Positions 44,348 to 52,818 of a stretch of DNA of 64,000 nucleotides are shown here, piece after piece. This DNA is from Allomuricauda sp. TY007 (lineage in GTDB: Bacteria; Bacteroidota; Bacteroidia; Flavobacteriales; Flavobacteriaceae). The notes beneath the pieces were generated by a model. That model did not search any database. It was not told the origin of the DNA and worked only from the letters and a program-made list of their open reading frames with translations. Position numbers and translations under genes: made by a program. Positions within the stretch are counted from its first letter, which is position 1, and each line of letters begins with the position of its first letter. The DNA lies in NCBI RefSeq assembly GCF_010468565.1, contig NZ_WUEG01000007.1, positions 62,001-126,000 on the forward strand, in the 5' to 3' direction.

Positions 44348-45097
44348 TTAAATTGCCTTGATGATATCCGTGAAGTCGGTAGCCACCAAAGAAGCGCCTC
44401 CAATCAAACCACCGTCCACGTCCGGCTTTGAAAATATCTCGGCCGCGTTGGCAGGCTTTACACTTCCTCCGTACAAAATGGAAACATCCTCGGCAATGGA
44501 TGAATTGAATCCATCTGCAATTGTTTTTCTAATGAATGCGTGCATTTCCTGTGCTTGCTCTGGACTGGCAGTTTCCCCCGTACCAATGGCCCAAACAGGC
44601 TCGTAAGCCAAAACAATCTTGCTCCAAGCGCTGGGATCCAAATCAAAAAGGGCGTTTTTCAATTGGCCTTCCACAACAGCAAAGTGGTTGTCGGACTTTC
44701 TATCCTCCAACTCTTCTCCAAAACAGAAAATAACCTTTAGCCCTTTTTCAATGGCGGTTTTTACCTTTTTGGCCAATAATTCATCGTCTTCACCAAAGTA
44801 AGCGCGCCTTTCGGAGTGACCTAGGATAACAACATCAACATCCAAGCTAAGCAACATATCAGCTGAAATCTCACCTGTATAGGCTCCACTCTCAGCAAAG
44901 TGCATATTCTGGGCAGCAACTTGTATTTTAGAATCCTGTAGTGCTTGTTTTGCCGCCTGTAGGTTAACAAAAGTTGGTGCTACTATCACATCTGCATCGG
45001 TATCGGGTAGTTTAGCGGAAAGCTCGGCCAACAATTCCTCCGTTTCCTGAAGGTTCTTGTTCATCTTCCAGTTTCCCGCTACAATCTTTGTTCTCAT
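44348..45097 (-). CDS. tpiA: Triosephosphate isomerase
   Basis: 249 aa from ATG 45097 (MRTKIVAGNWKMNKN); an in-frame start at 45145 overlaps the DoxX gene and would add non-family residues. Interconverts DHAP and glyceraldehyde-3-phosphate. Catalytic Lys in NWKMN, His in LGHSERR, Glu in LAYEPVWAIGTG, phosphate loop YGGSVKPANA and GLIGGASL are all intact. 28 bp after the DoxX-family gene. Confidence 0.96.
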   Translation of the reverse strand: MRTKIVAGNWKMNKNLQETEELLAELSAKLPDTDADVIVAPTFVNLQAAKQALQDSKIQVAAQNMHFAESGAYTGEISADMLLSLDVDVVILGHSERRAYFGEDDELLAKKVKTAIEKGLKVIFCFGEELEDRKSDNHFAVVEGQLKNALFDLDPSAWSKIVLAYEPVWAIGTGETASPEQAQEMHAFIRKTIADGFNSSIAEDVSILYGGSVKPANAAEIFSKPDVDGGLIGGASLVATDFTDIIKAI

Positions 45098-45125
45098 GTT
45101 ATTTGTTTTTTCTTTAGTGTTATGA

Positions 45126-46265
45126 TTAGAAAGTAAGTTCGTCAAAATCGTTGTAATGGACCTTTTGCTGAATAGTCCCTTTACTGAGCACTAAAATAGC
45201 TGGATTGGAACGTACAATAGTCTTCAAAGTTGTTTCATCTGTAAAATAGAACTCAAAATCCAGTCCGTAAGTATCGATTATCTTATTTGCCATATCGCTA
45301 CTCGAAGCGGACATACCTATGACTTTGTAGCCGTTTTCAATCGCTTTATCAGTCGTTTTCTTTACCTCTGGATAAATTTCTTGTTGTGTCTCCTGAATTT
45401 CTTCAGCAGTAGCTCCTTTTGTTAATCCGCCTGTTTTATTTAAATCGTAGGCAATCACCATTACCAATTTATCCTCTTCCAGTAATTCTGCGGCATAATC
45501 CTGACCTTCTTGTTCAATAGTAAAGTCGTGTATGGGCGGTTCGTACCCTTCTTGGATTTCGGTGGTTTCCACATCGATGAATTCTCCATCAACAGTGGGG
45601 TAATCTCCTTGCGTAATATGAATTTCCTCTATACCGTTGACGTTAAAACGCCATGCATACTCGTAAATGGGTTTTGGAGCATCTTCGGGAACGGACATTC
45701 CCTCCTGAATATTTGCCCCAATTTTATAAGGTCTAAAATCTACCGAAGGTAAATGGGCCAATACATGATTTGCAAACAACATACATGCCAGCAACGCCAC
45801 TCCGCCAACAATCCAATTGGTTTTAGGGCTGAACAATGGCGTAATATATTTTCTGCCGAAAAACAGTATCAAAATAAATACCAAAAGAATCACATCTTTG
45901 GTAAAGGACTCCCAAGGGGTTAGTTTGATGGCATCTCCAAAACATCCGCAATCCGTCACTTTATTGAAATAGGCAGAATAAAAAGTCAAGAATGTGAAAA
46001 ATACGATCATGAGCAGAAGGCTCCAAACGGTGAATTTAGGTTTAAATCCAATCAATAGTAAAATGCCCAAAATCACCTCGACAATAACCACAAAAACAGA
46101 TATGGACAATGCCAATGGGGTTAAAAATGGCAAATCCAACACCCCTGGACTAAAATATTCCTCCAATTTAAAGGAGAAACCCATGGGGTCGTTCAATTTT
46201 ATCAGTCCACTGATAATGAACAACACCCCTACTATTATTCTTGATATCCAAACTAAATATTTCAT
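45126..46265 (-). CDS. DoxX/BT_3928-family membrane protein
   Basis: 379 aa. Four N-terminal membrane helices form a DoxX-like domain (IIVGVLFIISGLIKLNDPMGFSFKLEEYF...), a fifth helix (WIVGGVALLACMLFANHVLAHL) follows, and about residues 175-379 make a soluble domain with a thioredoxin-like pattern (KLVMVIAYDLNKTGG, YKVIGMSASSSDM, IVRSNPAILVLSKGTIQQK). This is the BT_3928 type always next to tpiA in Bacteroidota. Function unknown; possibly redox linked. The S23 cassette separates it from DUF1599, its usual upstream neighbour. Confidence 0.88.
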   Translation of the reverse strand: MKYLVWISRIIVGVLFIISGLIKLNDPMGFSFKLEEYFSPGVLDLPFLTPLALSISVFVVIVEVILGILLLIGFKPKFTVWSLLLMIVFFTFLTFYSAYFNKVTDCGCFGDAIKLTPWESFTKDVILLVFILILFFGRKYITPLFSPKTNWIVGGVALLACMLFANHVLAHLPSVDFRPYKIGANIQEGMSVPEDAPKPIYEYAWRFNVNGIEEIHITQGDYPTVDGEFIDVETTEIQEGYEPPIHDFTIEQEGQDYAAELLEEDKLVMVIAYDLNKTGGLTKGATAEEIQETQQEIYPEVKKTTDKAIENGYKVIGMSASSSDMANKIIDTYGLDFEFYFTDETTLKTIVRSNPAILVLSKGTIQQKVHYNDFDELTF

Positions 46266-46304
46266 ATACTATCAAAATAATTTTTTCAAGAAACAAAAAA
46301 CAAA

Positions 46305-46327
46305 TCCAAAGCACCAAATTCCAAATT
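46305..46327 (+). repeat. Left inverted repeat of S23 cassette
   Basis: Contains TCCAAAGCACCAAATTCC followed by further CCAAAT units to about 46340. Pairs imperfectly with 46723-46744. Confidence 0.55.
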
Positions 46328-46357
46328 CCACATTTCAAATGCCAAATGCTAAACTTT

Positions 46358-46711
46358 CTAACGCTTAACCTTATTTAGAATTGAAGATAAAATCCTTCTC
46401 AATTCCAACGATTCTTTTATTAAATCTTTGACCAAATCATCATCGGGATTCATCTCTTTTAGCAATCGCAACCAATATCCAGATTCTTTCGCTTCTTTTC
46501 TGGCAATTCTCAATCTAAATTGAAAATCCTTTTCGCCTAATTTTTCATTCGCCTCAATGTAGTTCGCACCCACTGAACCAGATGATCGTATTAACTGCTT
46601 TCCATCTTCCAAATTACCAATGGAAGCTTTCAATGATTTTACATATTTCCTACAATCCTTTGCAAAGTCAAATGTCCTTTCTTCCAAGTCATATTTTTTA
46701 TCGGAGGGCAT
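46358..46711 (-). CDS. Four-helix-bundle protein, S23/IVS family
   Basis: 117 aa from ATG 46711 (MPSDKKYDLEERTFDFAKDCRKYVKSL); an upstream frame to 46813 reads through the repeat and the DUF1599 gene and is not native. The pattern QLIRSSGSVGANYIEANEKLGEKDFQFRLRIARKEAKESGYWLRLL is the 23S rRNA intervening-sequence protein family (TIGR02436), relatives of the Avd subunit of diversity-generating elements. Here it lies between protein genes, not in rRNA. Function unknown, nucleic-acid binding likely. The cassette interrupts a conserved gene block. Confidence 0.9.
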   Translation of the reverse strand: MPSDKKYDLEERTFDFAKDCRKYVKSLKASIGNLEDGKQLIRSSGSVGANYIEANEKLGEKDFQFRLRIARKEAKESGYWLRLLKEMNPDDDLVKDLIKESLELRRILSSILNKVKR

Positions 46712-46721
46712 GTAATATTTG

Positions 46722-47288
46722 TTATTTGGATTTTGGTGCTTGGATTTTGGAATTTTCACCCAAGTGTATGAGCGCGAAAACTGCATAATTAACCATATCC
46801 TGATAGTTGGCATCCACGCCTTCGCTTACCAAGGTTGCTCCTTTATTGTTCTCAATCTGTTTTACGCGTAGCAACTTTTGCAAAATCAAATCCGTGAGGG
46901 AGCTTACCCGCATATCCCGCCAAGCTTCTCCATAGTCGTGGTTTTTGTCCTCCATCAGCTTCTTGGTAATGGCAACTTGCTCATCATATAGCGCAATGGC
47001 CTCTTCGGCAGTAAGGTCTGGCTGTTCCACCACCCCTTTTTTAATTTGGATCAACGCCATAATGGAATAATTGATGATTCCGATAAACTCGGAACGCTCG
47101 TCCTCGTCCACCTTTCTCACCTCGTTCTGTTGAAGACCTCGTATACGCTGTGCTTTTATAAAAATCTGATCCGTTAAGGAAGGTAACCTCAGGATTCGCC
47201 AAGCAGTACCATAATCCTTGGCCTTTTTTGAAAACAATTCACGACAGGTTTGTATCACCTCATCGTATTGTTGGGAAGTATGCTGCAT
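46722..47288 (-). CDS. DUF1599 domain protein (tandem nucleotide-hydrolase-like units)
   Basis: 188 aa with two repeated halves (FSKKAKDYGTAWRILRLPSLTDQIFIKAQRI and MEDKNHDYGEAWRDMRVSSLTDLILQKLLRV), each a DUF1599 unit, MazG-like in character. Divergent from folP as is usual. The last 10 codons (SKIQAPKSK and stop) come from the repeat next to the S23 gene, so the original C-terminus after FALIHLGE was probably changed by that insertion. Confidence 0.86.
   Translation of the reverse strand: MQHTSQQYDEVIQTCRELFSKKAKDYGTAWRILRLPSLTDQIFIKAQRIRGLQQNEVRKVDEDERSEFIGIINYSIMALIQIKKGVVEQPDLTAEEAIALYDEQVAITKKLMEDKNHDYGEAWRDMRVSSLTDLILQKLLRVKQIENNKGATLVSEGVDANYQDMVNYAVFALIHLGENSKIQAPKSK
46723..46744 (-). 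repeat. Right inverted repeat of S23 cassette
   Basis: Minus strand reads TCCAAGCACCAAAATCCA; matches the left copy with one missing and one substituted base in the core. Overlaps the stop codon of DUF1599. Confidence 0.55.
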
Positions 47289-47383
47289 GTATTGTTGCTA
47301 ATTTGCGTAAATTTCGTCCAACTTATCTGTGCCCACGAGCACTTTGCCAAAGATAATGAAACCCAACAAAGCATATATTTTTT

Positions 47384-48217
47384 ATGACCATAAACTGCAA
47401 AGGTGAGCTTGTAGACTTAAAAACGCCCAAAGTGATGGGCATACTCAACCTTACGCCCGATTCTTTTTTTGATGGCGGAAAGTACAAGGACGAGGCATCC
47501 ATACTCGGCCAAGTTGAATATATGCTCAACCATGATGCTACATTTATAGATATGGGCGCTTACAGTTCCCGACCTGGTGCCGAGCATGTTCCAGAAGACG
47601 AAGAGTTGAAACGGATGATTCCCGTCATCGACCTTATCCTTAAAAAGTTCCCGGATACTTTGATTTCCGTGGATACCTTCCGAAGCAAAGTGGCTGAAAA
47701 AAGTATTGAACATGGTGCTGCCATCATCAACGATATTGCAGCTGGAAATTTGGATGATGAAATGTTTGGAACCATTGCCAAATACCAAGTTCCGTATATT
47801 ATGATGCACATGAAAGGCACTCCCCAATCCATGCAAAAAGAAGCAACGTATGATGATTTGATTAAAGACTTGAGAATTTATTTTTCAGAAAAAATACAAG
47901 AGACCACTTCAAAAAAAATCAACGATATCATCCTAGACCCTGGATTTGGCTTTGCCAAGACAACGGAACAAAACTACACACTATTGAACCACTTGGATAT
48001 GTTCCAAACCTTTGGTTTGCCCATTTTGATAGGGCTGAGCAGAAAATCCATGATCTACAAAGTTTTGAAATCATCGCCACAAGAGGCATTGAACGGCACA
48101 ACGGCCCTGCACACCATTGCACTTTTAAGGGGAGCCAACATTATTCGGGCCCACGATGTAAAAGAGGCCTCGGAATGTATTAAACTTGTGGAAGCTTTAA
48201 AAGAGAATGCACTCTAA
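47384..48217 (+). CDS. folP: Dihydropteroate synthase
   Basis: 277 aa. Joins pterin pyrophosphate with p-aminobenzoate in folate synthesis. Signatures MGILNLTPDSFFDGGKY, GAYSSRPGAEHV, ISVDTFRSKVAEK, IINDIAAGN, DPGFGFAKTTEQNY, GLSRKSMIYKVL and RAHDVKEA are in order. Start ATG 47384. CdaA follows after 44 bp on the same strand, the usual folP-cdaA pairing. Confidence 0.96.
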   Translation: MTINCKGELVDLKTPKVMGILNLTPDSFFDGGKYKDEASILGQVEYMLNHDATFIDMGAYSSRPGAEHVPEDEELKRMIPVIDLILKKFPDTLISVDTFRSKVAEKSIEHGAAIINDIAAGNLDDEMFGTIAKYQVPYIMMHMKGTPQSMQKEATYDDLIKDLRIYFSEKIQETTSKKINDIILDPGFGFAKTTEQNYTLLNHLDMFQTFGLPILIGLSRKSMIYKVLKSSPQEALNGTTALHTIALLRGANIIRAHDVKEASECIKLVEALKENAL

Positions 48218-48261
48218 TTTGAGGTTCTCCTATTTTTGCTAATTTTACAAAAACACTGCGG

Positions 48262-49050
48262 TTGGATTTTTTAAATTTTCTCGAGTTCAAGATTACGGAT
48301 ATCATCGACATAGTCCTCGTGGCCGCACTCCTGTATTATATTTATAAACTGGTCAAGGGCACAGTGGCCATCAATATTTTTATCGGAATAGTGATTGTTT
48401 GGGCACTGTGGAAACTAACCGAATTGCTACAAATGAAAATGATCAGTAGTATGGTCGGCGGGTTTATGAACATTGGTCTTATTGCCTTGATCATTGTGTT
48501 TCAACAGGAAATCAGAAAGTTTTTACTGATGATCGGCTCCACCAACTTTGCTTCCAAACGGAATATTTTCAAGCATTTTAAATTCCTAAAGCAAGAGGCC
48601 ATTTCCACTAGTACCGATGTAGATGCCATTATAGGTGCTTGCGAACGTATGGGCACTTCCAAAACGGGGGCCTTGATCGTAATTGAACGTAACAATTCCT
48701 TGGATTTTGTCAAATCCTCGGGTGATGCGATGGACATTAAGATCACACAACCCATTTTGGAAAGTATTTTCTTCAAGAACAGTCCACTGCACGATGGTGC
48801 CATTATTATTCAAGATAATTTTATCACTGCCACCAGAGTGATCCTACCTGTTTCCAACGACCGTAATATTCCCCTCCGCTTTGGATTACGACATAGGGCC
48901 GCCGTGGGAATCACAGAAAAAACCGATGCATTGTGCTTGGTGGTCAGTGAGGAAACAGGCTCCATCTCTTACATTAAAAATGGAGAGTTCATCCCTTTTA
49001 AAAACAGGGAAGAATTGGTAAAACGCATTAAAAAGGATTTGGAGCAATAA
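48262..49050 (+). CDS. cdaA: Diadenylate cyclase CdaA
   Basis: 262 aa; makes c-di-AMP. TTG start at 48262 (no ATG is near and the first membrane helix starts at once). Three N-terminal membrane helices, then the DAC domain with catalytic DGA (LHDGAIIIQ) and RHR (GLRHRAAVGITE). Follows folP; convergent with the ABC exporter. Bacteroidota CdaA often lacks the CdaR partner, and none is visible here. Confidence 0.95.
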   Translation: MDFLNFLEFKITDIIDIVLVAALLYYIYKLVKGTVAINIFIGIVIVWALWKLTELLQMKMISSMVGGFMNIGLIALIIVFQQEIRKFLLMIGSTNFASKRNIFKHFKFLKQEAISTSTDVDAIIGACERMGTSKTGALIVIERNNSLDFVKSSGDAMDIKITQPILESIFFKNSPLHDGAIIIQDNFITATRVILPVSNDRNIPLRFGLRHRAAVGITEKTDALCLVVSEETGSISYIKNGEFIPFKNREELVKRIKKDLEQ

Positions 49051-49055
49051 GACAA

Positions 49056-50831
49056 TCAAGCCACCTCCTCGGCCAAGAACTGGGCAGTATACAAATCGTT
49101 GTAGTAACCACCTTTTTTAAGAAGTTCTTTATGGGTGCCGATTTCAACGATCTTACCGGCATCCATTACAATGATCTTATCCGCCTTTTTAATGGTCGCC
49201 AATCGGTGCGCGATAATAATTGAGGTCCTCCCTTCGGTAATCTTATCGGTCGCCTGCTGTATCAGTTGCTCAGAGTACGTATCCACGGAGGATGTAGCCT
49301 CATCCAGAATCAAAATACTTGGATTGCTTACATAGGCGCGTAAAAAGGCAATCAGCTGGCGTTGGCCACTGGAAAGCATGGTTCCGCGTTCCTTCACATT
49401 GTATTGGTGACCTCCTGGCAAACTCGAAATAAATTCGTGAACGCCAATTTGCTTGGCAGCTGCTTCAATCTGTTCCGTGGTTATGGATTCATCGCGAAGC
49501 GAAATGTTATTTGCAATGGTATCGGCAAACAGAAAAACATCTTGCAGTACAATCGCAATATGGGAACGTAGTGATTTTAAGGTATAGTCGTCCAAGCACA
49601 CATCATCCACCAAAATTTTTCCGGAACTGATTTCATAGAATCGATTGAGCAGATTGATGATGGTAGATTTACCTGCTCCCGTTGCACCAACTATGGCCAC
49701 TGTTTCCCCAGCTTTCACTTTGAATGAGATTCCGTGAAGTACTTCTTCATCGGGCACATAACCAAAACGGACATCTTTAAATTCAATATCGCCTTTTACG
49801 TCTTCTTTCTCAACGGTGCCGTTATCATCAATATGGCTGTCGGTATCCAAAATTTTGAACACACGGTTAGCAGCTACCATCCCCATTTGTAGGGTGTTGA
49901 ACTTATCCGCAATCTGACGAAGGGGACGGAACAACAGATCCATCAAGAAAAAGAAGGCCACGATAGCCCCTTTGTTGTCCATCCCCACATTTTCTATATT
50001 CTGAATCACACCGAAATACACCACCAATCCAATACCAATGGAGTTGGAAATTTCCGCTATTGGGAAAAATATGGAATTGTACCATACCGTTTTCAACCAA
50101 GCATTTTGATGCTTTTCGTTGATGACTCGGAACTTTTCCTTTTCAATTTCCTCTCGGTTGAAGAGTTGCACGATTTTCATTCCTGCGATACGCTCTTGCA
50201 CAAAGGAATTAAGGTTGGATACTTGGGCGCGCACCTCAACAAAGGCCACCTTCATGGCTTGCTGAAAGAGACGCGTAGCAATCAAAATAACAGGCATAAT
50301 GGCAAACACAATCAAGGCCAATTTCCAGTTAATGACCACCATAATGATGGCTGCCGATAGCATTTTAAGGGCATCGGCCACAATCATAAAAAATCCTTGA
50401 CTGAATATTTCCCCTATTCGTTGCATATCCGCAACCGCTCTTGTAACCAAAACCCCAATGGAAGAATTATCAAAATAGGTCATTTTAAAGCTGGTCATCT
50501 TTTCAAAAAGATTGATTCGGATATCCTTGATCACGGACTCGCCCAATAAGTTCGCATAATAGTTGAACAACAATTGTGTAGTAACCTGACCAAGTAAAAA
50601 GGCAAGCATCAACAATACATTATTGAGCAATTGGCCTGCGTCCTTGTTTTCCAGAGATTGGTTGATAATATTTTTTACCAACAACGGAATCCCAATGGCA
50701 AATGCTGCGGAGAGGATGGCCACAATGGCCACCAACCAAAAAATGCCCCTATAGGGTCTGGTCCGTGAAAAAACCCGTTTGAACAGTCTAAAATCAAACG
50801 CTTTTCCTACATCATCCTTTTTGCTCATCAA
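49056..50831 (-). CDS. ABC exporter, MsbA-like (fused membrane and ATPase domains)
   Basis: 591 aa half-transporter. Six membrane helices (about residues 30-330), then the ATPase domain with Walker A GATGAGKST, Q-loop VLQDVFLF, signature MLSSGQRQLIAFLRA (S-S-G-Q), Walker B ILILDEATSSVD and switch His in IIAHRLAT. Lipid A or drug exporter type. Its start overlaps the truA gene by 20 bp; two Met codons (50831, 50828) are possible. Confidence 0.93.
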   Translation of the reverse strand: MMSKKDDVGKAFDFRLFKRVFSRTRPYRGIFWLVAIVAILSAAFAIGIPLLVKNIINQSLENKDAGQLLNNVLLMLAFLLGQVTTQLLFNYYANLLGESVIKDIRINLFEKMTSFKMTYFDNSSIGVLVTRAVADMQRIGEIFSQGFFMIVADALKMLSAAIIMVVINWKLALIVFAIMPVILIATRLFQQAMKVAFVEVRAQVSNLNSFVQERIAGMKIVQLFNREEIEKEKFRVINEKHQNAWLKTVWYNSIFFPIAEISNSIGIGLVVYFGVIQNIENVGMDNKGAIVAFFFLMDLLFRPLRQIADKFNTLQMGMVAANRVFKILDTDSHIDDNGTVEKEDVKGDIEFKDVRFGYVPDEEVLHGISFKVKAGETVAIVGATGAGKSTIINLLNRFYEISSGKILVDDVCLDDYTLKSLRSHIAIVLQDVFLFADTIANNISLRDESITTEQIEAAAKQIGVHEFISSLPGGHQYNVKERGTMLSSGQRQLIAFLRAYVSNPSILILDEATSSVDTYSEQLIQQATDKITEGRTSIIIAHRLATIKKADKIIVMDAGKIVEIGTHKELLKKGGYYNDLYTAQFLAEEVA

Positions 50832-51567
50832 AAATTTCTTTTGGATATGAAACCTTGGTCAAATATAATCCTTTTGCGGGGACGGAGACACCTGCCTCCC
50901 CCCTATCTTTACTCGCAACAATTTGATGGATATCCTCAGGAGACATTTTTCCCATGCCCACATCCAACAAAGTACCTACCACAGCGCGGACCATATTTCG
51001 TAAAAACCGATCGGCGGTTATGGTGAACACCCATTTATCACAATCAATTTTCCAGTGAGCTTCGCGAACATCGCAATTAAACGTTTTTACGTCGGTATTG
51101 GATTTGGAAAAACATTCAAAGTCGGTGTATTCCAACAATATTTTAGCTGCCTTGTTCATGGCATCTATATCCAGCGAATGTTTTACAAAATGGGCATGAT
51201 CAAAAAGAAATGGATCTTTTTCTTTCACCAACCAATATTCGTAGGTACGTTGCACGGCATCAAACCGGGCATGGGCTTCAATAGCAACTTGATGGATTCC
51301 TTGCACCGCAATATCGTCCGGCAAAAAGGCGTTCAACCGATATATTAAATCATCTGTATCGGAGATGGGCTTAAAATCAAAATGAGCGAACATCTGCCTT
51401 GCATGCACGCCAGCATCGGTTCTACCAGCTCCCACCACTTCTACCTTTTCACGTAAAAGTGTGGACAGGGCTTTTTCCAAAACCTCTTGTACCGTTATGG
51501 CATTAGGTTGGTTCTGCCAGCCGTGATATGCTTTTCCGAAATAAGAAAATTGGATAAAATATCTCAA
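50812..51567 (-). CDS. truA: tRNA pseudouridine synthase A
   Basis: 251 aa. Makes pseudouridine at tRNA positions 38-40. The catalytic Asp is in VVGAGRTDAGVHARQMFAHFD, with RFDAVQRTYEYWL and the C-terminal FLRNMVRAVVGTLLDVGMGKMS. First gene of the two-gene minus-strand operon with the ABC exporter. Confidence 0.95.
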   Translation of the reverse strand: MRYFIQFSYFGKAYHGWQNQPNAITVQEVLEKALSTLLREKVEVVGAGRTDAGVHARQMFAHFDFKPISDTDDLIYRLNAFLPDDIAVQGIHQVAIEAHARFDAVQRTYEYWLVKEKDPFLFDHAHFVKHSLDIDAMNKAAKILLEYTDFECFSKSNTDVKTFNCDVREAHWKIDCDKWVFTITADRFLRNMVRAVVGTLLDVGMGKMSPEDIHQIVASKDRGEAGVSVPAKGLYLTKVSYPKEIFDEQKG

Positions 51568-51655
51568 TGCGATCCCTTACTTTTAAGCCCATAAAGATAA
51601 TTCAATCCTTTCCAACACAAATTCAACCTTGAGGTTTTAGCATATTTTTAGCGAA

Positions 51656-52150
51656 ATGACGAAGATTTTATTGCTTTCCGACACCCATGGCCACATGGAC
51701 AACACCATTTTAAAGTATGCCGCACAGGCTGATGAAATTTGGCATGCGGGCGATATTGGAAGTTTATCCGTTACCGACCAGTTGGAAGCTCTAAAACCTG
51801 TTCGGGGGGTACACGGGAACATTGATGACCATATGATTCAAAAAGAATTCCCGGAAAACAACAGGTTTATGTGCGAGGGAGTGGATGTATGGATCACGCA
51901 CATTGGGGGTTATCCCAACAGGTACGATGTTCGGGTACGGGAAGAAATTAGAAATAATCCGCCCAAACTATTTATTTGTGGACACTCCCATATTTTAAAA
52001 GTGATGAACGATAAAAAATTGGGGGTTTTGCACATGAACCCAGGAGCTTGCGGCAAATATGGTTTTCATCAAATGCGTACCATGCTTCGTTTTGTGATCA
52101 ATGGGGATAAGATTAGCGACCTTGAGGTAATTGAACTGGGCAAACGATAG
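51656..52150 (+). CDS. Metallophosphoesterase, YfcE/MJ0936 family
   Basis: 164 aa. Metal ligands in LLLSDTHGHMDN, AGDIGS, VHGNIDDH and the C-terminal FICGHSHILKV. Small phosphodiesterase of the YfcE type, cytoplasmic. Monocistronic, followed by a bidirectional terminator. Confidence 0.93.
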   Translation: MTKILLLSDTHGHMDNTILKYAAQADEIWHAGDIGSLSVTDQLEALKPVRGVHGNIDDHMIQKEFPENNRFMCEGVDVWITHIGGYPNRYDVRVREEIRNNPPKLFICGHSHILKVMNDKKLGVLHMNPGACGKYGFHQMRTMLRFVINGDKISDLEVIELGKR

Positions 52151-52160
52151 CCCAAAACAT

Positions 52161-52189
52161 AAAAACCCCGGCCAAAGCCAGGGTTTTTT
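52161..52189 (+). terminator. Rho-independent terminator (bidirectional)
   Basis: AAAACCCCGGC / GCCAGGGTTTT with loop CAAA and a T-run. Flanking A-run on the other side would serve the convergent DUF4293 gene too. Confidence 0.8.
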
Positions 52190-52216
52190 CGCACTAATAC
52201 TACTAAGATGTTAGGT

Positions 52217-52627
52217 TCAACGTAAGCGATCGACAGATTTTACAAGATCTTCATCCTTTTTGATAGCTCTGTTGGCCAGAACCAGAAAAACGATAGAAAA
52301 TACAGGAATCAGCATCCCAATACCCTTCTCAGAAACCACAGTTTCTCCGGATAGGCTTAGTGATCGATAAACGAAAAATCCTAGTAAAAAAAGGTTCAAT
52401 ATCATATTCAATCTGTTTACCACAAATTGATTTTGTCTTTTCTTGTACATTACAATCGAAACTACGGCCAAGACGGTTACCACATAAAAAACCAAGCTTA
52501 CAATAACTTGATCTTGGGCAAATACTTCTCTTCCGCCTACTTCCACCCATAAATTCAGGAAAAACGGAAGTATGCCCGATATAAGGCCAACTATCAGTAA
52601 AAATAACGTTTGTATCCGCTGAATCAT
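52217..52627 (-). CDS. DUF4293 family membrane protein
   Basis: 136 aa with four membrane helices (TLFLLIVGLISGILPFFLNLW first), starting MIQRIQTLFLL as in the DUF4293 family. Conserved next to rho in Bacteroidota and divergent from it here. Function unknown. Confidence 0.88.
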   Translation of the reverse strand: MIQRIQTLFLLIVGLISGILPFFLNLWVEVGGREVFAQDQVIVSLVFYVVTVLAVVSIVMYKKRQNQFVVNRLNMILNLFLLGFFVYRSLSLSGETVVSEKGIGMLIPVFSIVFLVLANRAIKKDEDLVKSVDRLR

Positions 52628-52818
52628 TGTGTAAATTGATTTCGAATGGCAAAAATAGGCGTCTTTTTGATAAATAAGGCCTTATTCTTGAAAAATTATT
52701 TGTAATATTGTCTCGTTATAATAAAGCACCTACCTCGGAATTCTTACTCCAGTAGTATCCAAAGATAACTTTACTTCAAATTTTAGAATAACACAAGTTT
52801 AACTTATTCCATTACTTA

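Larger units (their letters stand above)
46294..46756. mobile_element. Candidate cassette: S23 gene with flanking inverted repeats
   Basis: The four-helix-bundle gene is bracketed by degenerate inverted repeats: TCCAAAGCACCAAATTCC at 46305-46322 and, reading the other strand, TCCAAGCACCAAAATCC at 46744-46728. Both sit in longer tracts of CCAAAT/CCAAAA units. The right copy supplies the last codons and stop of the DUF1599 gene, suggesting insertion at that gene's 3' end. No transposase is present. Confidence 0.45.

Noticed and set aside
46711..46813. N-terminal extension of the S23 protein
   Set aside because: It reads through the flanking repeat into the DUF1599 gene; the family start is at 46711.
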